This document shows positions 25,336 through 34,937 of a stretch of DNA of 46,361 nt, one piece after another (position 1 is the stretch's first letter; each line of letters starts with the position of its first letter). Origin of the DNA: Marinomonas aquiplantarum (GTDB lineage: Bacteria > Pseudomonadota > Gammaproteobacteria > Pseudomonadales > Marinomonadaceae). Position numbers and translations under genes: made by a program. The notes under the pieces were generated by a model that was given only the letters and a program-made list of their open reading frames with translations, searched no databases and was not told the DNA's origin. Location of the stretch: assembly GCF_003314975.1 (NCBI RefSeq), contig NZ_QNRF01000017.1, positions 1 to 46,361 of the forward strand. Direction: 5' to 3'.

Positions 25336-26118
25336 TTACTTATTAGGTTGTGCGCTTTCCGGGCGGACAAACACAGGAACGTCGGCAGTTGAGCGATCAG
25401 CGTCATAGCGATAGCCTGCCAGATCAAAAGCTTTTAACTCTTCTAATGTCTGACAACGATTTTCAATTAAGTATCGAGCCATTAAACCTCGCGCTTTTTT
25501 AGCGTAGAAGCTGATGACTTTAAATTGACCGTTTTTCTCGTCTAAGAAGTTAGGGCTGACCAGTGGTGTCGTCAGCTTTTTCTTATTGACGGCTTTAAAA
25601 TACTCATTAGAGGCAAGGTTAACCAATAGCTCACCTTCATCCAATTCTTGGTTAAGTTTGTCGACAATAATGTCACCCCAAAACTGGTAAAGATTAGAGC
25701 CGCGAGGGTTGGTGAGTTTAGTGCCCATTTCAAGGCGATAGGCCTGCATGAGATCAAGCGGTTTCAATAGGCCATATAGCCCACTCAAGATTCTTAAGTT
25801 TTGCTGTGCATACTGCATGTCTTCTTCGTTTAGGGAATATGCATCTAAGCCAGTGTACACATCGCCCATAAAGGTATAAATCGCCGGGCGGCTATTGTCA
25901 CTGGTGTGGTTTTCTTGCCATGCTTGGTAGCGTTCCACGTTTAGTGTTGCTAGTTTGTCGCTGAGTTTCATTAAGCTGGCAATATCAGCGGGAGAATAGT
26001 TAGACAATGTCTTGATTAATAATTGAGACTCCTGCGTTAGTTGCGGCAAGCTGGAGAGGGGCAAGCTTGGTTCAGAGGTTAGATCCAGAGTTTTCGCTGG
26101 GGAGATTAAAAATTTCAT
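25336..26118 (-). CDS. yaaA: Peroxide stress protein YaaA family (DUF328)
   Basis: A 260-residue protein starting MKFLISPAKTLDL, the family's typical opening. Later conserved blocks are FMGDVYTGLDAYSL, LRILSGLYGLLKPLDLMQAY, RLEMGT, NLYQFWGDII, NLASNEYFKAV, and ISFYAKKARGLMARY. In E. coli YaaA limits intracellular iron and DNA damage during peroxide stress and binds DNA. Length is normal (about 258). It is single, convergent with prmC, and diverges from a small unknown ORF. Confidence 0.93.
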   Translation of the reverse strand: MKFLISPAKTLDLTSEPSLPLSSLPQLTQESQLLIKTLSNYSPADIASLMKLSDKLATLNVERYQAWQENHTSDNSRPAIYTFMGDVYTGLDAYSLNEEDMQYAQQNLRILSGLYGLLKPLDLMQAYRLEMGTKLTNPRGSNLYQFWGDIIVDKLNQELDEGELLVNLASNEYFKAVNKKKLTTPLVSPNFLDEKNGQFKVISFYAKKARGLMARYLIENRCQTLEELKAFDLAGYRYDADRSTADVPVFVRPESAQPNK

Positions 26119-26209
26119 AATATTCTCATCTACGTCGAGTTTGCGTTTTCTAAAGATTATCCATAGAGTGTCGATAGATATCCAGACAATGCATTAATAG
26201 AGATAATTT

Positions 26210-26395
26210 ATGAATGATAATCTGATACTATTCCCAAGAATAAATCAGCGTTCTAATGAAAGTCTATGGCCGGTTGAAAAGCGTGCTGAGTTGATTGCTC
26301 TACGTGAAGAGTTCGATCGTGCTCGTGAGGACTGGCCATTAGAAATGGCTGAATTGCCTGAAAATAATAAACGATATTGTGGCTCAGAAAAATAA
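26210..26395 (+). CDS. Small hypothetical protein, 61 aa
   Basis: I do not recognise this protein. It is soluble and highly charged in its second half (WPVEKRAELIALREEFDRAR), probably one amphipathic helix, with a polar tail ending in a lone Cys. A weak AGAGAT lies before ATG 26210. It is divergent from yaaA and 50 bases upstream of the transporter gene, and occupies a gap that would otherwise be non-coding. Normal amino-acid composition and the absence of an overlapping gene favour a real gene, but conservation is needed to decide. Confidence 0.5.
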   Translation: MNDNLILFPRINQRSNESLWPVEKRAELIALREEFDRAREDWPLEMAELPENNKRYCGSEK

Positions 26396-26445
26396 TCGCA
26401 CTTACGGACGAATTTTATCTAGGGCTGCCTAACTAAGGTGCCGTC

Positions 26446-27357
26446 ATGTTGTCCTTCTTGGTTCGCCATTCTCTTCCTGTTATGTTTTTGTTTGCCTTAC
26501 TAGGATTTGTCTTCCCGTCTCTCTCTCTAGCTGTCTTTCCTTATTTACCTCTGGTGTTATTTAGTTTAATGACGTTAACGCTGCTTGGTATGAAACAGAG
26601 CGAACTGCTGAAACGACTGAGCCAAGTTCGTGTTTGGCGATATGCTGCTTTACACGCGTTCCTTTTTATGGGGCTGGCGACACTTTTAGGTTGGGTGTTT
26701 TCATTAACGGCCGATTTGTTGCTAGCGATACTCGCAGTTGCTGCGACGGGTTCTTTGTTTGCTACGCCAGCCATCGTTAAGGCATTAGGCTTTGATAATA
26801 TTGAAGCCATGGCAATGACCATTGCAACGACCTTGCTCTTACCTGTTACGGTAAGTGTGGCGTTATTGAGTGCGCCTTTGAATGACTTGGGGCTTGATTG
26901 GGCCAGTTACTTTGCTCGTCTTGTTATTTTTATTTTTGGTCCCATGGTGTTCTCATTTTTAGTGCATGCTTATTGCCCTACAGAGCGGCTTAATCGTGTG
27001 TTGTTGAAAATTTCCCCGTATACCATATTGCTCGTTTTTGCTTTTCCTTTAGGGTTAGTGGGGAGTTTTCGTTTGATGTTTGATGCTGATCCTATGATGG
27101 CGTTGCGCTACTTTATAATTGCGGTGGTACTGTGCATGGTGTTTTTCGTGACTACCTTTATGGTGTTTCGTAAACAGGGAGTGGAAATTGCGTTAACGGC
27201 GGCGATTACATCAGGAAATCGAAATGTGTTGCTAACTTACAGTGTGGCTGGAGTTTTGTTGGGACCTGCTTTTTTACCTTTAGCTGGCGCATTACAAATC
27301 CCTACATATCTGTTGCCTGTTGTTACTCGCTGGCTACATAAAAACTTACTACAGTAA
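26446..27357 (+). CDS. Bile acid:sodium symporter (BASS/SBF) family transporter
   Basis: A 303-residue integral membrane protein with nine or ten hydrophobic helices and almost no soluble domain. The segments AATGSLFATPAIVKALGFDN and AAITSGNRNVLLTYSVAG correspond to the two discontinuous-helix motifs of the BASS fold (the second is the GNRN block). Such proteins carry organic anions, often with Na+. The substrate here is unknown. AAGGTG precedes ATG 26446. No metabolic gene next to it hints at a substrate, and the downstream gene is a chemoreceptor. Confidence 0.75.
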   Translation: MLSFLVRHSLPVMFLFALLGFVFPSLSLAVFPYLPLVLFSLMTLTLLGMKQSELLKRLSQVRVWRYAALHAFLFMGLATLLGWVFSLTADLLLAILAVAATGSLFATPAIVKALGFDNIEAMAMTIATTLLLPVTVSVALLSAPLNDLGLDWASYFARLVIFIFGPMVFSFLVHAYCPTERLNRVLLKISPYTILLVFAFPLGLVGSFRLMFDADPMMALRYFIIAVVLCMVFFVTTFMVFRKQGVEIALTAAITSGNRNVLLTYSVAGVLLGPAFLPLAGALQIPTYLLPVVTRWLHKNLLQ

Positions 27358-27452
27358 TTCTTAATTCATTGTTTATGAATTTGTTATCCTCGCTGTATCT
27401 TAGGGGGACCTAGGATGAAGGAGATAATTGTAAACTGATTAAGGATAATTTT

Positions 27453-29000
27453 ATGCGCAATAACACCCCAGTAACGGATCAAGAAAGAAGTTTTGATCCA
27501 AGTGTTAAACTGGTGTCCACAACAGATCTAAAAGGTAAGATTCTTCATTGTAATGACGCTTTTATTCAAGTTAGTGGTTTTGAAAAAGAAGAACTGATCG
27601 GCAGTCCCCATAACTTAGTTCGACACCCAGATATGCCGAAAGAGGCGTTTGAGGTGATGTGGCAAACCCTTAAACAGGGTAAGGCTTGGATGGGGTTGGT
27701 AAAAAATCGTTGTAAAAATGGCGATTTTTATTGGGTAGATGCCTATGTCACACCAGTGACGGAGAATGGCAAGGTCGTTGGCTATGAATCGGTGCGAACG
27801 GTACCGAAGCGTGAAGACGTGACTCGAGCGGAGAAACAATATAAAGCGATCCGCCAAGGGAAACAGGTCATTCCTAAAAAATGGCAGTCTTGGCAGCTGC
27901 TTTTGCCGCTAGCTTTAGTGGTGGTGTCTTTTCTGTCTGCGTTGCAAAATCTCTACCTTGGCTTAGGCGTGTTGCTGTTAGCCAGTTTGCTGGCGAATGT
28001 TTTATTTTGGCGTTATCAAGTCAACTTGAATCAACAGCTTAAAAGTCGATTACCTGATGCTTTTATGCACCCGTTAGCGGCCGTGACCTATTCAGATCAA
28101 GCGCTTTCTATTGCTCAGCTGGAAGTCGGGGCGAAGAGTATGATGTCACGCATTGATACTGTGTTAACACGCTTTGAAGATGAGTCATCTAAAGTCTCTG
28201 AACAATCGAGAGTTGGGCTTTCTTTCACCATGGAAACGACCAAGGGCATGGTAAGTCAACAGCATGAAACGCAAGATGTGGCTACCGCTATGCAAGAAAT
28301 GACATCGACTATTAATGATGTGGCGCACCATGTTCAAGTGACGGCCGACAGTGCGAAATCCTCGCTTCATTCTGCGCAATCTGGTCAGGTGATCATTACG
28401 GATGCACAAGCTTCAATTCAAGACCTCAGCGAAACAGTAAATGAGATCAGTGCGACTGTTCAGGACTTAGCTCAGCATTCGGAAAAAATTGCAGATGTGG
28501 CTCAAGTGATCGATCAAATTGCAGAGCAAACGAATTTACTGGCGCTTAATGCGGCCATTGAGGCGGCTCGGGCCGGAGAACATGGTCGAGGCTTTGCGGT
28601 GGTTGCTGATGAGGTTCGTCAGCTGGCGATGCGCACGCAGGGCTCGACTCAAGATATTCATAAGATCATCGAAACCTTGAGGGCAGGTGCTGGAAGTTCG
28701 GTAAAAGTCGCTCATCAGGGTAAGTTAGATGCCGAGCAAGGTTTGCAAAAAATCGTTGAAATGGCTCAGGCTTTTGAGGAAATTGTGGCTTCTGTGTCGA
28801 ATATCACTGACATGTCGATTCAAATGTCTGCTGCAGTAGAAGAGCAAGCACAAGTGTCGGAAGACATTAACCGCCAAGTTGTCCGTATTTCTGATTTGGC
28901 TGAGCAGAGCTCTGAGAAATCGCAACTTTCCAGTGACAGCATTCGTTTGTTACAAAGAGTGGCAGACGATATGCATGAACTGGTCGTGCGCTTTAAATAG
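27453..29000 (+). CDS. PAS-domain methyl-accepting chemotaxis protein, Aer-like
   Basis: A 515-residue chemoreceptor. Residues 20-125 are an Aer-type PAS domain ([20 protein letters not shown], then [32 protein letters not shown]), which in E. coli Aer binds FAD and senses redox or oxygen. Two adjacent membrane helices lie at about 147-187, followed by the coiled-coil signalling domain with the hairpin tip [20 protein letters not shown] and [16 protein letters not shown]. There is no periplasmic ligand domain, so sensing is cytoplasmic. AAGGAT lies upstream of ATG 27453. It is monocistronic. FAD binding is inferred, not shown. Confidence 0.93.
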   Translation: MRNNTPVTDQERSFDPSVKLVSTTDLKGKILHCNDAFIQVSGFEKEELIGSPHNLVRHPDMPKEAFEVMWQTLKQGKAWMGLVKNRCKNGDFYWVDAYVTPVTENGKVVGYESVRTVPKREDVTRAEKQYKAIRQGKQVIPKKWQSWQLLLPLALVVVSFLSALQNLYLGLGVLLLASLLANVLFWRYQVNLNQQLKSRLPDAFMHPLAAVTYSDQALSIAQLEVGAKSMMSRIDTVLTRFEDESSKVSEQSRVGLSFTMETTKGMVSQQHETQDVATAMQEMTSTINDVAHHVQVTADSAKSSLHSAQSGQVIITDAQASIQDLSETVNEISATVQDLAQHSEKIADVAQVIDQIAEQTNLLALNAAIEAARAGEHGRGFAVVADEVRQLAMRTQGSTQDIHKIIETLRAGAGSSVKVAHQGKLDAEQGLQKIVEMAQAFEEIVASVSNITDMSIQMSAAVEEQAQVSEDINRQVVRISDLAEQSSEKSQLSSDSIRLLQRVADDMHELVVRFK

Positions 29001-29036
29001 TTTTAATTCATTTAATTAGAAATGAAGAAGTAAAAC

Positions 29037-29063
29037 AAAAAGCTGCCCAAGGGCAGCTTTTTT
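29037..29063 (+). terminator. Terminator after the chemoreceptor gene
   Basis: AGCTGCCC (29041-29048), AA, GGGCAGCT (29051-29058), with flanking A and T runs. The A-run allows use in the opposite direction for hemY as well. Confidence 0.9.
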
Positions 29064-29065
29064 GC

Positions 29066-30304
29066 TTAATGATGTGAGGGTAAAGGTAAAGGCTTTAACT
29101 GATTGCTGGCTTGATTTAGGTTGATCATCATCAAGTTTTGACTGGCTTTACTGTCCCCCATAGCATCAAGCAAGCGGCTCAACTCTGCTAAAGCCTCGCT
29201 TTGTCCATCGAGAGAGAGAGCTTGTTCATAATAGTCTTTCGCCTTCCCCCATAACATCATGGTTTGACTTAAACGTCCTGCCACTAGATATAAGTTTGCG
29301 CTGGCAGGTTCTTTCTTTAGCCAGCCTTCGCAGTTTGTTAGACGTTTTTTCACATTGCCTTGTTGAATGTTTGCGTATTCGTAGACAAGTTTTTCTGACC
29401 ATTTTTGGTTTAGGCTTTGGCGAATAAAATGTTCTGCCTTGGTATCATCACCAAAGTGAATTAAGGTTTGAGCATAAAGCTGACGCATACGATCGTCTTG
29501 TGAGAGGGTGTCCAGCTTATTCCATAAGGACTCTACTTCAGCAACCAGTTCCTTGCTGTTTTGGCCTAGTTTATTGCGGAATTTGATTTTATCCAACAAG
29601 GCTAAAAAGGCATTGCGCTCTAATTCCAGCATATTGTCTTCATCAAAAATGCCGTCTTTTTTAAGTGTTGGGGTTAACGCTAACAGAGCATCCCAATCTT
29701 TCAGTTTGGTGTAAACGGACACCAGCATTTTAACGACTTGTCGATGCTTAGGTTTTAGTTTATGAAGTCGCAATAGTGAAGCCAATGCACCTTCGTAATG
29801 CTCTTGTTTGATTTGCAATTGGCTTTGTGCAAAACCAATTGCAAACTCTGCTTCAGGGGTGGATTTGTGAGCTGAACGAAGTAGGGATTTAGAGCGCTCA
29901 TGTTCCTCTTGTTCACTCGCGGCGTAAGCCGCGCCAATGTAGTTAATAAGTGGGTAAGGTACGCGATCAGCACTGTTCGTCAGTAGTTTTTCGGCTCGAT
30001 TCCAGTTGCCGCCGACCAGTTCTAATAGACCTCGAATAGCATTACGTGAGGCTCTTTTTTGAGCTAGGTTGTCAGTCACTTTAGCAATGGAGTTACTGGG
30101 TCTGAGAGTGATAAATAAAATGCGTTTGACCCAGCTCATCACAAATAACGTGACGATCATAGCGGCTAGCAATACCCAAAGACTAGTCTCGATTGTGACA
30201 CCGTTGAAGGCAATAAGTACATAGCCAGAGTCTTGGCGCATTAGTAGTCCTAATACACCACCTGCTGCCATCATGATGACCAGTAGAAAGAGTAGCTTTC
30301 TCAT
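29066..30304 (-). CDS. hemY: HemY family TPR membrane protein
   Basis: A 412-residue inner-membrane protein: two N-terminal transmembrane helices (about 3-20 and 41-60) and a long TPR region. Family blocks visible are ALRLHKLKPKHRQVVKMLV-like helices and the C-terminal DYYEQALSLDGQSEALAEL. It is called HemY in proteobacterial hem clusters but is unrelated to the Bacillus oxidase of that name. Its role in heme synthesis is unclear and may be as a scaffold. It overlaps hemX by four bases and ends the hemC-D-X-Y run. Confidence 0.92.
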   Translation of the reverse strand: MRKLLFLLVIMMAAGGVLGLLMRQDSGYVLIAFNGVTIETSLWVLLAAMIVTLFVMSWVKRILFITLRPSNSIAKVTDNLAQKRASRNAIRGLLELVGGNWNRAEKLLTNSADRVPYPLINYIGAAYAASEQEEHERSKSLLRSAHKSTPEAEFAIGFAQSQLQIKQEHYEGALASLLRLHKLKPKHRQVVKMLVSVYTKLKDWDALLALTPTLKKDGIFDEDNMLELERNAFLALLDKIKFRNKLGQNSKELVAEVESLWNKLDTLSQDDRMRQLYAQTLIHFGDDTKAEHFIRQSLNQKWSEKLVYEYANIQQGNVKKRLTNCEGWLKKEPASANLYLVAGRLSQTMMLWGKAKDYYEQALSLDGQSEALAELSRLLDAMGDSKASQNLMMINLNQASNQLKPLPLPSHH

Positions 30305-31599
30305 GAATTTTCTCCTTCAGAGCGAGCGTCATCCACAGCGTTTGCGTTTTCTTCTTGGTCCATTATTTTTGTCTTGTTCTCAACAGCGGATGGTTGTTCC
30401 GTGCTCGCTGGGTCAGCATTATTATCAGTGGGTTGGCGCTGATTCCAGTCTTTCATTAGGTTTTTCATGGCTAATAATGACGACCGAGGTAAAGGCAAGG
30501 TGGGGGATGGGTCGATTTGTTGTAACTCGGTTAAGCTGGCAAGGAAAGACGTGACTAGGTTTGATTGGGTGTCAAAGTGTTCCGTGATGGCCGTAGCGAC
30601 ACGGGATAAAGCTTGCTGATAAATGAGGGTTTCACCTTTCATCAGGGCGACCTGTGCCACATCCAACTGTAACTGTAGGCCTGTTGTTAGTTCTTGATAT
30701 TCTGCCGGCGGTAACAAAGCTTTGATTGGTTTGTGCTGATAGTTAATTACCACTAAAGAGCGCAATGATTGCCAGAAATTTTGCAGTTCTGACTCAATAC
30801 GACTGGTTGTTGTCGTGTCTTCGGAGCTGGCATCTTGCTGACTCTTTTGCCATTCTTTTGAGGGTTCTCGTTGTGGCAAAGTGATAATGCTGTCATGCAA
30901 CGCTGTGAGTTGCAGATATTTGCCTTCCAAATCAAATTGGCTGGTTGCACTCAACGCTTGAATGTCTTTCGCCAAGGCCTTGCGTGTGTCAAACGTAATT
31001 GGATCTTGCTGCTCTTTTAAAATGTCATCGGCATTGCTTAACAAGGAGATAGCCCCTTTAGTATCTGCTTCAAGCAATAAACGCTGGTTAGCAAGGCGGA
31101 TCAGGTATTCTGCTTCGGCCAGTTTCCAATCTTCTTTGGTGGTGTTGTTTAACCGTTGTAATTTAGCCTCTAAGGACTGTATTTTATTGCTTTGCTCAAT
31201 CTGTTGTTGCGTAAGCTTTTTCGTTTCTTGCTGAGCGGACTGTTGAGCTCGGATGACGTCTTTTGCCACTTGATCGAGTTGGGCTTTGTTGGTTTGGTTG
31301 GTTTTCAATTCGGCAGTGAGTGTGTCTTGCTGCACTTTAAGTTGCTGGATGTTCTGAGAAATGGGGCTGATAGTTGACTGATAATACAGCCAGCCGCTGG
31401 TGGCGATTGCAATCAAAGAGACGCATAGAGAAACAGACGTCAAAGTCATTGTGAGACCATGATTGCTCCCCTTGTCTTTGGCTGGGGCAACGGAATTAGA
31501 ATGAGTAACCTCATCAGCACTTTCGGTAGCGGCGTTGTTTTGCTCTGGGCTCTTTGAGAGGCTGGTGTCATTGGATTCGTGCTTGTTGTTATCAGTCAT
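30301..31599 (-). CDS. hemX: HemX family protein
   Basis: A 432-residue protein: about 48 acidic, Ser/Asn-rich cytoplasmic residues, a single transmembrane helix near 50-70 (SVSLCVSLIAIATSGWLYY), a Gln-rich coiled coil (about 75-150), then a globular part with WKLAEAEYLIRLANQRLLLE, the family hallmark. Databases often call it uroporphyrinogen-III methyltransferase, but I see no SAM-binding methylase motifs, so that label should not be trusted. It lies one base after hemD and overlaps hemY. Confidence 0.92.
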   Translation of the reverse strand: MTDNNKHESNDTSLSKSPEQNNAATESADEVTHSNSVAPAKDKGSNHGLTMTLTSVSLCVSLIAIATSGWLYYQSTISPISQNIQQLKVQQDTLTAELKTNQTNKAQLDQVAKDVIRAQQSAQQETKKLTQQQIEQSNKIQSLEAKLQRLNNTTKEDWKLAEAEYLIRLANQRLLLEADTKGAISLLSNADDILKEQQDPITFDTRKALAKDIQALSATSQFDLEGKYLQLTALHDSIITLPQREPSKEWQKSQQDASSEDTTTTSRIESELQNFWQSLRSLVVINYQHKPIKALLPPAEYQELTTGLQLQLDVAQVALMKGETLIYQQALSRVATAITEHFDTQSNLVTSFLASLTELQQIDPSPTLPLPRSSLLAMKNLMKDWNQRQPTDNNADPASTEQPSAVENKTKIMDQEENANAVDDARSEGENS

Positions 31600-31600
31600 T

Positions 31601-32353
31601 CTAATGTCCTGTGTGAATTTCCGTCGCGTTGATTAGGCTTGTGTCATCCGCACCGTGAGCGCATATCGCCTTTTTCCAACCTAATTCTAATGCCAGTTGA
31701 TTGACTCTTTCGCTGGGCGTAAAAATAGGCAGAGACAGCCATTCCGGTTTATGTTGCATCGCATACTCTGAAAGATGTGTTAACCCTTCACCACTGGTGA
31801 CCCATATTAAATTAATATCGGGCAGCATGAAGAAAGTTTGAGCGTGATACAGAGGTTTTTTTCTTTCGTAAAGAGAAAGATAACTGACTTTTGCGCCTCT
31901 GTCTTCCAGTTGTTGTGCGAGTTCTGGTCGACCGCCATGGCCACGAACGATGAGGATTTTTTGATCACGCATTTTAACTGGCTTAAGCCAAGCCAATAAC
32001 GCCTCTGTTGTATGACCCGGATTCGCAATAGCGGGGACGCCTTCGTCTAACAGGGTTTGAGTGGTGCCTTGACCAATACCGATCCAGTTGACGCCGACAG
32101 GTAGCATGGGCCAACATTGATCAAGCCATTCACAGGCTAATCTCGCAGCGTTCTTGCTGACGAAAATGACGTAGTTAAACTCGTCGATATTAAAAACTTG
32201 TGAGCGTATTGCGGCGATTTTTTGTGGGTCATTAACCGCTTCTATGCTCAGCATCGGTAAGGAGGCAGCTTGCCAGCCATGAGCAATGACTCGCTCACAG
32301 CTTAACTGGTTTTCAGGTTCTGGACGTGTAATCAGAATATGATGATTGGGCAC
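31601..32353 (-). CDS. hemD: Uroporphyrinogen-III synthase
   Basis: A 250-residue enzyme that closes hydroxymethylbilane into uroporphyrinogen III with ring-D inversion. The sequence diverges quickly in this family, but ILITRPEPENQLSCERV at the start, YVIFVSKNAARLA, GQGTTQTL, KILIVRGHGGRPELAQQL and LIWVTSGEGLTHL fit. It follows hemC by 17 bases on the same strand and precedes hemX, which makes the assignment firm. Confidence 0.93.
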   Translation of the reverse strand: MPNHHILITRPEPENQLSCERVIAHGWQAASLPMLSIEAVNDPQKIAAIRSQVFNIDEFNYVIFVSKNAARLACEWLDQCWPMLPVGVNWIGIGQGTTQTLLDEGVPAIANPGHTTEALLAWLKPVKMRDQKILIVRGHGGRPELAQQLEDRGAKVSYLSLYERKKPLYHAQTFFMLPDINLIWVTSGEGLTHLSEYAMQHKPEWLSLPIFTPSERVNQLALELGWKKAICAHGADDTSLINATEIHTGH

Positions 32354-32370
32354 GGCTAAAAGACCTTAAT

Positions 32371-33294
32371 TTATTGGTAAATGGCATCAAGGATGGTATT
32401 GGCACCACGAGAAAGTAACTCTTCAGCCAGTGTTACTCCCAATTGTTTGGCGTTGTCTTTGTGTCCTCGTATGTCACTTTGGATCATGGTTTTGCCATCA
32501 GGACTTCCTACTAATCCTCGTAACCAAATTTCATCTTGTTGAAGAATCGCAAAGCAAGCGATTGGTGCTTGGCAACCGCCATTTAATCGTTCGTTTAAAG
32601 CACGCTCAGCGGTCACTCGGTAGGTGGTTTCTTCGTGCTGAAGTGGCACAAGTAATTCAAGCGTGGGTCGATCATCGGCACGGCATTCAATTCCCATGGC
32701 ACCTTGTCCGCCAGCGGGAAGGCTTACTTCAGCTGGTATTTTCTGACGAATCCTTTCCTGCATTTCGAGGCGAAGCAAGCCTGCGGTTGCCAAAATGATC
32801 GCGTCATATTCCCCCTCGTCCATTTTTCTTAGGCGGGTGTTCACGTTACCACGCAAATCCTTGATGATGAGATCTGGGCGTTGCATTTTTAGTTGGCAAG
32901 AACGGCGCAAACTGGAGGTGCCGACAACCGCCCCAGCGGGAAGATCGTCTAAGCTTGAATACTGATTAGAAACGAAAGCATCACTAGGATCTTCGCGCTC
33001 GCAAATAACGGCAAGACCTAAGCCTTCTGGAAAGGCCATCGGTACGTCTTTCATGGAATGAACGGCGATGTCAGCTCGCCCATCTAGTAGTGCCGCTTCA
33101 AGCTCTTTGACAAATAGCCCTTTGCCACCGATTTTGGATAATGGGGAGTCTAAAATTTGATCGCCTTTGGTGGTCATGCCAAGGAGTTCCACGGTTAAAT
33201 CTGGATACAGGCTTTCGAGTTGTGCTTTGACGTTGTTGGCTTGCCAAAGAGCGAGTTGGCTTTCTCGAGTTGCGATCACAATTTTATCTTTCAC
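32371..33294 (-). CDS. hemC: Hydroxymethylbilane synthase (porphobilinogen deaminase)
   Basis: A 307-residue enzyme that joins four porphobilinogen units. Motifs: [72 protein letters not shown], and [13 protein letters not shown], whose Cys carries the dipyrromethane cofactor. It is the first gene of hemC-hemD-hemX-hemY and diverges from argH across a gap of about 155 bases. In Pseudomonas algZ-algR lie between argH and hemC; they are absent here. Confidence 0.98.
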   Translation of the reverse strand: MKDKIVIATRESQLALWQANNVKAQLESLYPDLTVELLGMTTKGDQILDSPLSKIGGKGLFVKELEAALLDGRADIAVHSMKDVPMAFPEGLGLAVICEREDPSDAFVSNQYSSLDDLPAGAVVGTSSLRRSCQLKMQRPDLIIKDLRGNVNTRLRKMDEGEYDAIILATAGLLRLEMQERIRQKIPAEVSLPAGGQGAMGIECRADDRPTLELLVPLQHEETTYRVTAERALNERLNGGCQAPIACFAILQQDEIWLRGLVGSPDGKTMIQSDIRGHKDNAKQLGVTLAEELLSRGANTILDAIYQ

Positions 33295-33450
33295 TGTGTC
33301 TCCTAGTGCGTTGCGGACCGATGAAAATCCTTAAAATTTGCTGCTCATGATACTCGTTAAGAGTCCCTTCGTCATCTTTCAATACTTTATAAGTGGAGGC
33401 GCATAAGGTACTCTTTGCAGCAAAATGAACCTAGTGTAGGAACTAACCGA

Positions 33451-34851
33451 ATGACGGATACAAATAAAACCACAAACCAGCAATGGGGTGGTCGTTTTTC
33501 TGAGCCTGTTGATGCTTTTGTTGCGCGTTTTACGGCTTCTGTTGAGTTTGATCAAAGAATGGCGAAACAAGACATTCAGGGGTCCATTGCCCATGGCAAA
33601 ATGTTAGCCAGTATTGGTGTGCTAACAGAAGACGAGCGTGATCAGATTATTCAGGGCTTGACTGAAATTGAAGAAGAAATCGCCCGTGGTGAATTTGAAT
33701 GGTCAATTGAGCTAGAAGACGTTCATATGAACATTGAAGCGCGTCTGACTCAAAAAATCGGTATTACCGGTAAAAAACTGCACACAGGTCGTTCTCGTAA
33801 TGACCAGGTTGCAACAGATATCCGCCTTTACATGCGTGACGAAGTGGACTTTTTGTTAGAAGAAGTGACGCGCTTGCAACAAGGTATTTTAAGTCTAGCG
33901 GAAAAAGAAGCCGATACGATTATGCCAGGCTTCACGCATTTGCAAACAGCACAGCCTGTGACGTTTGGGCATCATTTGATGGCTTGGTATGAAATGATGC
34001 AGCGTGATTATGAGCGTCTTGTGGATTGCCGTAAGCGAATTAACATCTTGCCTCTTGGTGCAGCGGCGTTAGCGGGCACAACGTACCCCATTGACCGTAA
34101 CATGACAGCAGAGCTGCTAGGTTTTGAACGTCCTACTTATAACTCCTTGGATTCAGTCAGTGACCGTGATTTCGCTATCGAATTTACCTCGACGGCTTCC
34201 ATTATCATGATGCACTTGTCCCGTTGGGCTGAAGAGTTGGTCATGTGGACGTCAGCTCAGTTTAACTTTATCTATTTGCCGGATCGCTTCTGTACGGGGT
34301 CTTCAATCATGCCGCAGAAGAAGAATCCAGATGTGCCAGAATTGGTACGCGGTAAAACGGGTCGAGTTTATGGTCACTTAATGGGATTACTTACCTTAAT
34401 GAAGTCTCAGTGTTTGGCTTACAATAAGGATAACCAAGAAGATAAAGAACCTTTGTTTGATACTGTTGATACCTTAAAAGGCTCTCTACGTGCCTTTGCT
34501 GACATGATTCCGGCGATCGAATCTCGTAAAGAGCACATGTATGAAGCCGCGCGTCGAGGGTTCTCAACGGCAACGGATTTGGCCGACTATTTGGTGCGCC
34601 ATGGTGTGGCATTCCGTGATGCTCACGAAATTGTTGGTAAAGCGGTTGGATACGGTGTGAAAGAAGGCAAGGATTTGTCTGAAATGACCTTGGAAGAACT
34701 GCAGTCATTTGGCGATATGATTGAGCAAGATGTGTTTGATGTACTGACATTGGAAGGTTCTGTTGCTGCTCGTGACCACATTGGTGGGACAGCGCCAGCA
34801 CAAGTATTAAGTGCTGTGGAACGTGCAAAATCTGAGTTAGCCGCTCGATAG
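33451..34851 (+). CDS. argH: Argininosuccinate lyase
   Basis: A 466-residue enzyme that splits argininosuccinate into arginine and fumarate, the last step of arginine synthesis. [20 protein letters not shown] near the start, [14 protein letters not shown], the [15 protein letters not shown] segment with catalytic His, and the fumarase-superfamily signature [12 protein letters not shown] are all present. The reading frame is open from TTG 33415, but ATG 33451 places the WGGRF motif at the normal distance and has AGGA nine bases upstream. Confidence 0.97.
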   Translation: MTDTNKTTNQQWGGRFSEPVDAFVARFTASVEFDQRMAKQDIQGSIAHGKMLASIGVLTEDERDQIIQGLTEIEEEIARGEFEWSIELEDVHMNIEARLTQKIGITGKKLHTGRSRNDQVATDIRLYMRDEVDFLLEEVTRLQQGILSLAEKEADTIMPGFTHLQTAQPVTFGHHLMAWYEMMQRDYERLVDCRKRINILPLGAAALAGTTYPIDRNMTAELLGFERPTYNSLDSVSDRDFAIEFTSTASIIMMHLSRWAEELVMWTSAQFNFIYLPDRFCTGSSIMPQKKNPDVPELVRGKTGRVYGHLMGLLTLMKSQCLAYNKDNQEDKEPLFDTVDTLKGSLRAFADMIPAIESRKEHMYEAARRGFSTATDLADYLVRHGVAFRDAHEIVGKAVGYGVKEGKDLSEMTLEELQSFGDMIEQDVFDVLTLEGSVAARDHIGGTAPAQVLSAVERAKSELAAR

Positions 34852-34881
34852 TCGAACGGTATAACGTATCTTGTTGAAGAT

Positions 34882-34911
34882 AAAACGACGACCTAGGATC
34901 GTCGTTTTTTT
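34882..34911 (+). terminator. Terminator after argH
   Basis: AAAACGACGA (34882-34891) pairs with TCGTCGTTTT (34899-34908), with a seven-base loop and T-run to 34911. The symmetrical A-run suggests it also serves the convergent unknown gene. Confidence 0.9.
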
Positions 34912-34937
34912 GCAAAAATAGAATGCCAGTTTGGTGG

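Noticed and set aside
30301..31599. HemX as a uroporphyrinogen-III methyltransferase enzyme
   Set aside because: No SAM-binding methylase motifs are visible; the sequence is a single-pass membrane protein with a coiled coil. The enzyme name is an inherited database label.
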